Assembly: GCA_002478745.1 (NCBI GenBank)
Contig: DLQI01000058.1
Coordinates: 14,581-32,648 of the forward strand
DNA length: 18,068 bases
Reading direction: 5' to 3'
Source of the DNA: Rhodobacteraceae bacterium UBA7436
GTDB lineage: Bacteria > Pseudomonadota > Alphaproteobacteria > Rhodobacterales > Rhodobacteraceae
Every line of letters starts with the position of its first letter. Within the stretch, counting starts at the first letter, position 1. The notes beneath the pieces are model-generated. The model ran no database searches. It worked only from the letters and a program-made list of their open reading frames with translations, and was not told the DNA's origin. Position numbers and translations under genes: made by a program. Below are positions 14,520 through 18,068 of the stretch, one piece after another.

Positions 14520-15400
14520 TTTGCAGCGGCGCCTTGATCACTCTTAAAGTAGTTAAAGAACTCGCTGTCAGGCGACATAACCAAGGAAGAATTTTTGCCA
14601 GTAATCGCTTTCTCATAGGCAGTCAAAGACCGGTAGAATTCAAAGAATTCTTGATCCTGACCATATGCTTCCGCAAAGATTTTGTTACGTGCCGCATCGG
14701 CTTCACCTTCAGCGATACGTGCATCACGGCGCGCTTCAGACAGGATTTCCTCATACGTACGGTCTGCCAAGGCTTGAACACGTTGTGCAGCCTCACGGCC
14801 ACGCGCACGTTCATCCGTTGCTTCACGCTCACGTTCCGCAATCATCCGCTGCAAGGTCGCAGCAAAGTTTTGCTCTGGAAGGTTGGTTTGACGCAGACGC
14901 ACATCCACAATCGACAGACCAAGTGCTTTTGCACGCGAGTCAGACTGATCACGGATTTGAACCATCAACGCCGCGCGCTCTGGGGATAGGATGGTGTTAG
15001 ACGTCACACCTTCGGAACCCAAAACAGCACGAATTTGCGAGTCTAGAATACCGCGCAACTGCACTTCAGCTTCACGTTCACCACCGCCACCAAGCGCTTG
15101 GCGGAACTGTTTTACGTTTGTGATACGGTACAAAACAAACGCATCGACTTCTAGACGACGATCATCGGCCGGTGTGACCTCGATCAATTCCGTTTCCATA
15201 GTTAGGATACGGTCTTCGTAACGTGCAACTTCATCCAGCAATGGTATTTTAAAGCCCAGGCCAGGTTCAGTGATCTCTTGTTTGATTTGACCAAAACGCA
15301 GAACCAGCACTTTTTCGCGCTCGTCCACAATAAAGATCGATGAAAGAATACCTGCGATTGCAATCACAAAGACAGGGATCAAATAGCTAGAGTTACGCAT
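14516..15400 (-). CDS. hflC: FtsH protease modulator HflC
   Basis: HflC is an SPFH/prohibitin-family membrane protein that with HflK forms a large periplasmic cage around the FtsH protease and tunes its access to substrates. The 294-residue protein has a membrane segment (about 7-24), then the SPFH domain opening with DEREKVLVLRFGQI. A long Arg/Glu/Ala-rich coiled coil (about 175-250) includes MIAEREREATDERARGREAA (184-203). Length is close to other alphaproteobacterial HflC proteins. Its start shares one base with the hflK stop (TAATG), and its stop overlaps the DUF2065 start. The C-terminus (KSDQGAAAK) is short and polar. Confidence 0.96.
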   Translation of the reverse strand: MRNSSYLIPVFVIAIAGILSSIFIVDEREKVLVLRFGQIKQEITEPGLGFKIPLLDEVARYEDRILTMETELIEVTPADDRRLEVDAFVLYRITNVKQFRQALGGGGEREAEVQLRGILDSQIRAVLGSEGVTSNTILSPERAALMVQIRDQSDSRAKALGLSIVDVRLRQTNLPEQNFAATLQRMIAEREREATDERARGREAAQRVQALADRTYEEILSEARRDARIAEGEADAARNKIFAEAYGQDQEFFEFYRSLTAYEKAITGKNSSLVMSPDSEFFNYFKSDQGAAAK

Positions 15401-16611
15401 TAATTTGACCCTCCGTTTTTACGCAATTCGTTCAGGGGAAGATAGGGAACGACGCCCTGCCCGCCATCGGTGTTGTTTTCAAGAATAATCTTGTCCACAT
15501 CGCCCAGAACCTTCTCCATCGTCTCGAGATGAAGACGTTTGCGGGTTACTTCTGGGGCCGCTTGATATTCGTTCAAAACGGCCAAGAAACGGCTGGCTTC
15601 ACCAACAGCGTCATTGACCACACGGGCGCGATAGCCCTCAGCGGCTTCAAGCAACTGCGCAGACTCACCACGGGCTTCCGCAGTTTTCTGGTTTGCATAT
15701 GCATCCGCTTGACGTTCTAGGCGGTCGCGCTCTTGTTCAGCGGCCTGAACATCACGAAAGGCATCCACAACAGAAACGGTTGTTACGTTACCGTTTGCAT
15801 CGACCATGCGCACTGTCTGGCTTGGTGGATCGACCTTCTTAACGTTCACACGCAGAATGTTGATACCTGTTTGGCGGTTGTCCAAGGTAAGTTGGATCAA
15901 TTCGCGCACGTCGACTTCTACGCTGGCACGGTCACGGTTCAAAATCGGAGCCAATTCGGATTCAGCGATAACTTCACGCATTGCAGCCTCAGAAATCGCA
16001 ATCACTGAAGATTCAGGAGAGCGTAGCGAGAATTTGAAATCACGCGCGTTCTTGACGTTCCAAACAACTTCGAAATCGATGTCTACGATGTTTTCGTCTG
16101 TTGTCAGCATCAGGCCATCATTGCCAGACGTCCGCGCAACACCAATTGTCTCGGTGCGGTTGGTTGTGACATCAAACACTTCGGCTTTGACCAGTGGCCA
16201 AGGAGCAAAGTTCAGTCCCTCAGTACCGATGCCCGAGAATTCACCAAGGAACAATTCGATCGATTGCTGCTCTGGGCGCACAGTATAAAAGCTGGTCATT
16301 CCCCACAATACTGCAGCCGCCAAAAGACCAAGGCCGACTGTGCCGCGTGTCAGTGCAGGACCGCCACCGCCGCCATTGTCAGCGCCATTGCCGCCGCCAG
16401 TGCCACCACGGCCACCCATTAGGACGCGCAGTTGCTCTTGGCCTTTTTTGACCAGCTCATCAATCTCTGGGATTTGTGGCCCATCGTTGCCCGGCTTACG
16501 CCCGCCACCGTTGTTTCCATTGTCCCCACGGTTTCCGCCGCCATTGCTGCCGCCGTTGTTACCGCCCGAATTGCCGCCGCCCCCCCAGGGGCCGCCTGTA
16601 TTGCCAGCCAT
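15400..16611 (-). CDS. hflK: FtsH protease modulator HflK
   Basis: HflK is the partner of HflC. The 403-residue protein begins with a cytoplasmic, very Gly/Asn-rich stretch (residues 1-42) and a second Gly-rich run (67-84). Between these lies the conserved IPEIDELVKKGQEQLRVLMG. A membrane helix (about 91-110) and an SPFH domain (from VRPEQQSIELFLG) follow, then an Ala/Glu/Arg-rich coiled coil (about 285-345). The ATG at 16611 is chosen over an in-frame start 11 codons upstream because family members begin MA-N--GPWGGGG; an AAGGAA lies about ten bases upstream. It is 82 bases downstream of gor. Overlap with hflC (TAATG) gives equal synthesis of both. Confidence 0.95.
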   Translation of the reverse strand: MAGNTGGPWGGGGNSGGNNGGSNGGGNRGDNGNNGGGRKPGNDGPQIPEIDELVKKGQEQLRVLMGGRGGTGGGNGADNGGGGGPALTRGTVGLGLLAAAVLWGMTSFYTVRPEQQSIELFLGEFSGIGTEGLNFAPWPLVKAEVFDVTTNRTETIGVARTSGNDGLMLTTDENIVDIDFEVVWNVKNARDFKFSLRSPESSVIAISEAAMREVIAESELAPILNRDRASVEVDVRELIQLTLDNRQTGINILRVNVKKVDPPSQTVRMVDANGNVTTVSVVDAFRDVQAAEQERDRLERQADAYANQKTAEARGESAQLLEAAEGYRARVVNDAVGEASRFLAVLNEYQAAPEVTRKRLHLETMEKVLGDVDKIILENNTDGGQGVVPYLPLNELRKNGGSN

Positions 16612-16655
16612 TTTCGCGTCATTCCTTAAATTTAGAAACTTCAAACTTGCTCTAT

Positions 16656-16671
16656 ACCTGTGCTTTCAGGT
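16656..16671. repeat. Small hairpin between gor and hflK
   Basis: ACCTG (16656-16660) pairs with CAGGT (16667-16671) around six bases. It is the only structure I see in the 82-base gap. With a five-pair stem and no T-run it is unlikely to stop all transcripts, so gor may read through into hflK. Confidence 0.25.
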
Positions 16672-16693
16672 CAGAAAATCAAGCCATATGTCT

Positions 16694-18052
16694 CTATGTT
16701 TTACGTGTAGGTGTTTTCATTGTTACCATTTCTTCAGACATTGTGGGGTGAACCGCAACCGTCCGGTCGAAATCTTCTTTTGTAGCGCCCATTTTGACCG
16801 CAATCCCTGCCAGTTGGATCATCTCGCCTGCATTCGGCGCAACGATATGGCAACCCAAGACGACGCGCGTTGCTTGGGAGACGATCAGTTTCATCATGAC
16901 GCGATCGGGTTTGCCTGCGAATGACGACTGCATTGGCTTGAATGTTGTCGCATAAACTTCAATCGGTTCAATTTCAGCCGCTGCTTCCTCAGACAAACCA
17001 ACGGTACCCATTTCAGGCTGCGTAAAGATCGCGGATGGGATCAAATCGTGATCGACAGGTGTTGGGTTGGCGTTGAACACAGTCTGAACAAAAGCCATGC
17101 CTTCGCGGATCGCAACAGGTGTCAGGTTCACACGGTTGGTCACATCGCCAATCGCATAGATCGATGGGACACCAGTTTGGCTATACTCATCCACAACGAT
17201 TTCGCCACCACGGCCCAGCGCGCCGCCAGCTTCTTCAATACCCAAACCATCCGTGTTCGGTTTGCGGCCTGTAGCGAACAAAACCTGATCGAAAATGGTT
17301 TCGACGCCAGTGGTCGACTTAACCCAGACCCCACCGTCACGTTTTTCCATCTCAGCGATGTTCGTGCCCAGTTGTAGATCGATGCCTTTTTCGACCATTT
17401 GGTCCGCAATCAATGTACGCGCCTCATTGTCAAAGCCACGCAAGATTTGCTCGCCGCGGTAATACTGCGTCACCGAAACGCCCAAACCATTCATGACGCC
17501 TGCAAATTCAGACGCGATATAACCGCCGCCAATAATCAGCATCTTTTTTGGCAGTTCTGGCAGATCGAACAAATCACCAGACACGATACCCAAATCCGCA
17601 TTTGGGATGTTAGGACGTGTCGGGCGACCACCCACAGCGACCAAGATATGCTTGGCTGTCTTTTCTTCACCCGTGGACAAGACAACGGTGTGCGCGTCTT
17701 TTACAGTTGCGCGAGCATCGAATGTTTCAACGCCAGAGTTGGCAAGCAAGCGGCGATAGATGGCCTCAAGGCGATCCAGCTCAGTGTGCATAGACCCTTT
17801 AAAGCGGTCCCAGTTGAAATCACCCAACGTGATATCCCAACCATATGCTCCAGCTTCCGCCTCAACACCGCTATAGCCTGATGCAAATACCATCAGCTTT
17901 TTGGGGACACAGCCGCGAATAACGCAGGTGCCGCCGTAACGATCCTCTTCTGCCAATGCGACTTTCGCACCATGTTCACCAGCTGCAACACGGGCTGCAC
18001 GTACGCCGCCGGAGCCGCCACCAATAACAAAAAGATCGTAGTCGAATGCCAT
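16694..18052 (-). CDS. gor: Glutathione-disulfide reductase
   Basis: This flavoprotein reduces glutathione disulfide with NADPH in the cytoplasm. The 452-residue protein has the FAD-binding GGGSGGVRAARVAA (11-24) and the redox disulfide C43/C48 in GGTCVIRGCVPKK. The NADPH site is GGGYIASEFAG (175-185), with R199 and R205, the arginines that select NADPH in known GRs. A second FAD motif is YAIGDVTNRVNLTPVA. The catalytic H435 and E440 sit in AVHPTMSEE near the C-terminus. VIRGC rather than LNVGC between the cysteines separates it from lipoamide/mercuric-type relatives. AAGGA (complement of 18061-18065) lies eight bases before the ATG. Any promoter lies beyond the window's right edge. It leads the cluster toward hflK. 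Confidence 0.96.
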   Translation of the reverse strand: MAFDYDLFVIGGGSGGVRAARVAAGEHGAKVALAEEDRYGGTCVIRGCVPKKLMVFASGYSGVEAEAGAYGWDITLGDFNWDRFKGSMHTELDRLEAIYRRLLANSGVETFDARATVKDAHTVVLSTGEEKTAKHILVAVGGRPTRPNIPNADLGIVSGDLFDLPELPKKMLIIGGGYIASEFAGVMNGLGVSVTQYYRGEQILRGFDNEARTLIADQMVEKGIDLQLGTNIAEMEKRDGGVWVKSTTGVETIFDQVLFATGRKPNTDGLGIEEAGGALGRGGEIVVDEYSQTGVPSIYAIGDVTNRVNLTPVAIREGMAFVQTVFNANPTPVDHDLIPSAIFTQPEMGTVGLSEEAAAEIEPIEVYATTFKPMQSSFAGKPDRVMMKLIVSQATRVVLGCHIVAPNAGEMIQLAGIAVKMGATKEDFDRTVAVHPTMSEEMVTMKTPTRKT

Positions 18053-18068
18053 GGGCTTAGTCCTTATT

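Noticed and set aside
16340..16924. Plus-strand reading frame of 194 codons across hflK and the end of gor
   Set aside because: Its proline-rich start is the complement of the hflK glycine tract and the rest mirrors gor; no ribosome site or known motif.
1..18068. Mobile element, prophage, CRISPR, tRNA or toxin-antitoxin content
   Set aside because: No transposase, integrase, repeat array, tRNA-like cloverleaf or toxin/antitoxin pair was found; all long genes are housekeeping or envelope genes with even composition.

Overview
The window reads as ordinary chromosome from a marine alphaproteobacterium of the Rhodobacterales (Roseobacter group). This placement rests on protein character: a ferredoxin VI (FdxE)-type ferredoxin, an FtsY with a proline/glutamate-rich linker, and a gor-hflK-hflC-DUF2065-degP cluster. 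It also rests on a SAM-II riboswitch ahead of metZ, a placement typical of alphaproteobacteria. By eye the base composition is moderate and even, and I see no sign of a prophage, transposon, CRISPR array, tRNA or rRNA. Genes are tightly packed and many overlap; no gap exceeds 200 bases.

Left part (1-5332). A fused NuoE/NuoF-type NADH-oxidising subunit, probably the beta subunit of an NAD-dependent formate dehydrogenase, runs to the right. It ends 4 bases inside a leftward gene for a periplasmic lytic transglycosylase with a SPOR domain. Divergent from that is a run ftsY - EamA-type transporter - yciB, with an ATGA overlap between the first two.

Middle (5333-11886). metZ is preceded by a convincing SAM-II riboswitch followed by an intrinsic terminator, that is, a methionine-responsive attenuator. 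A six-codon reading frame lies between riboswitch and terminator and could couple the two. folE2 (folate/queuosine entry enzyme) follows. Next come leftward xseA, rightward purD, then leftward fdxE and an exported FG-GAP protein that start/stop-overlap each other.

Right part (11887-18068). A small lipoprotein with a peptidoglycan-binding domain ends at a strong bidirectional terminator. It faces a leftward cluster: gor (glutathione reductase), hflK, hflC, a DUF2065 membrane protein, and degP. This cluster groups thiol redox control, FtsH modulation and periplasmic proteolysis, and a heat-shock-type (RpoH-like) promoter lies just ahead of degP.

No wholly new system is evident. The most interesting material is regulatory: the metZ leader, palindromes placed over promoters or stop codons, and the tail-to-tail gene overlaps.
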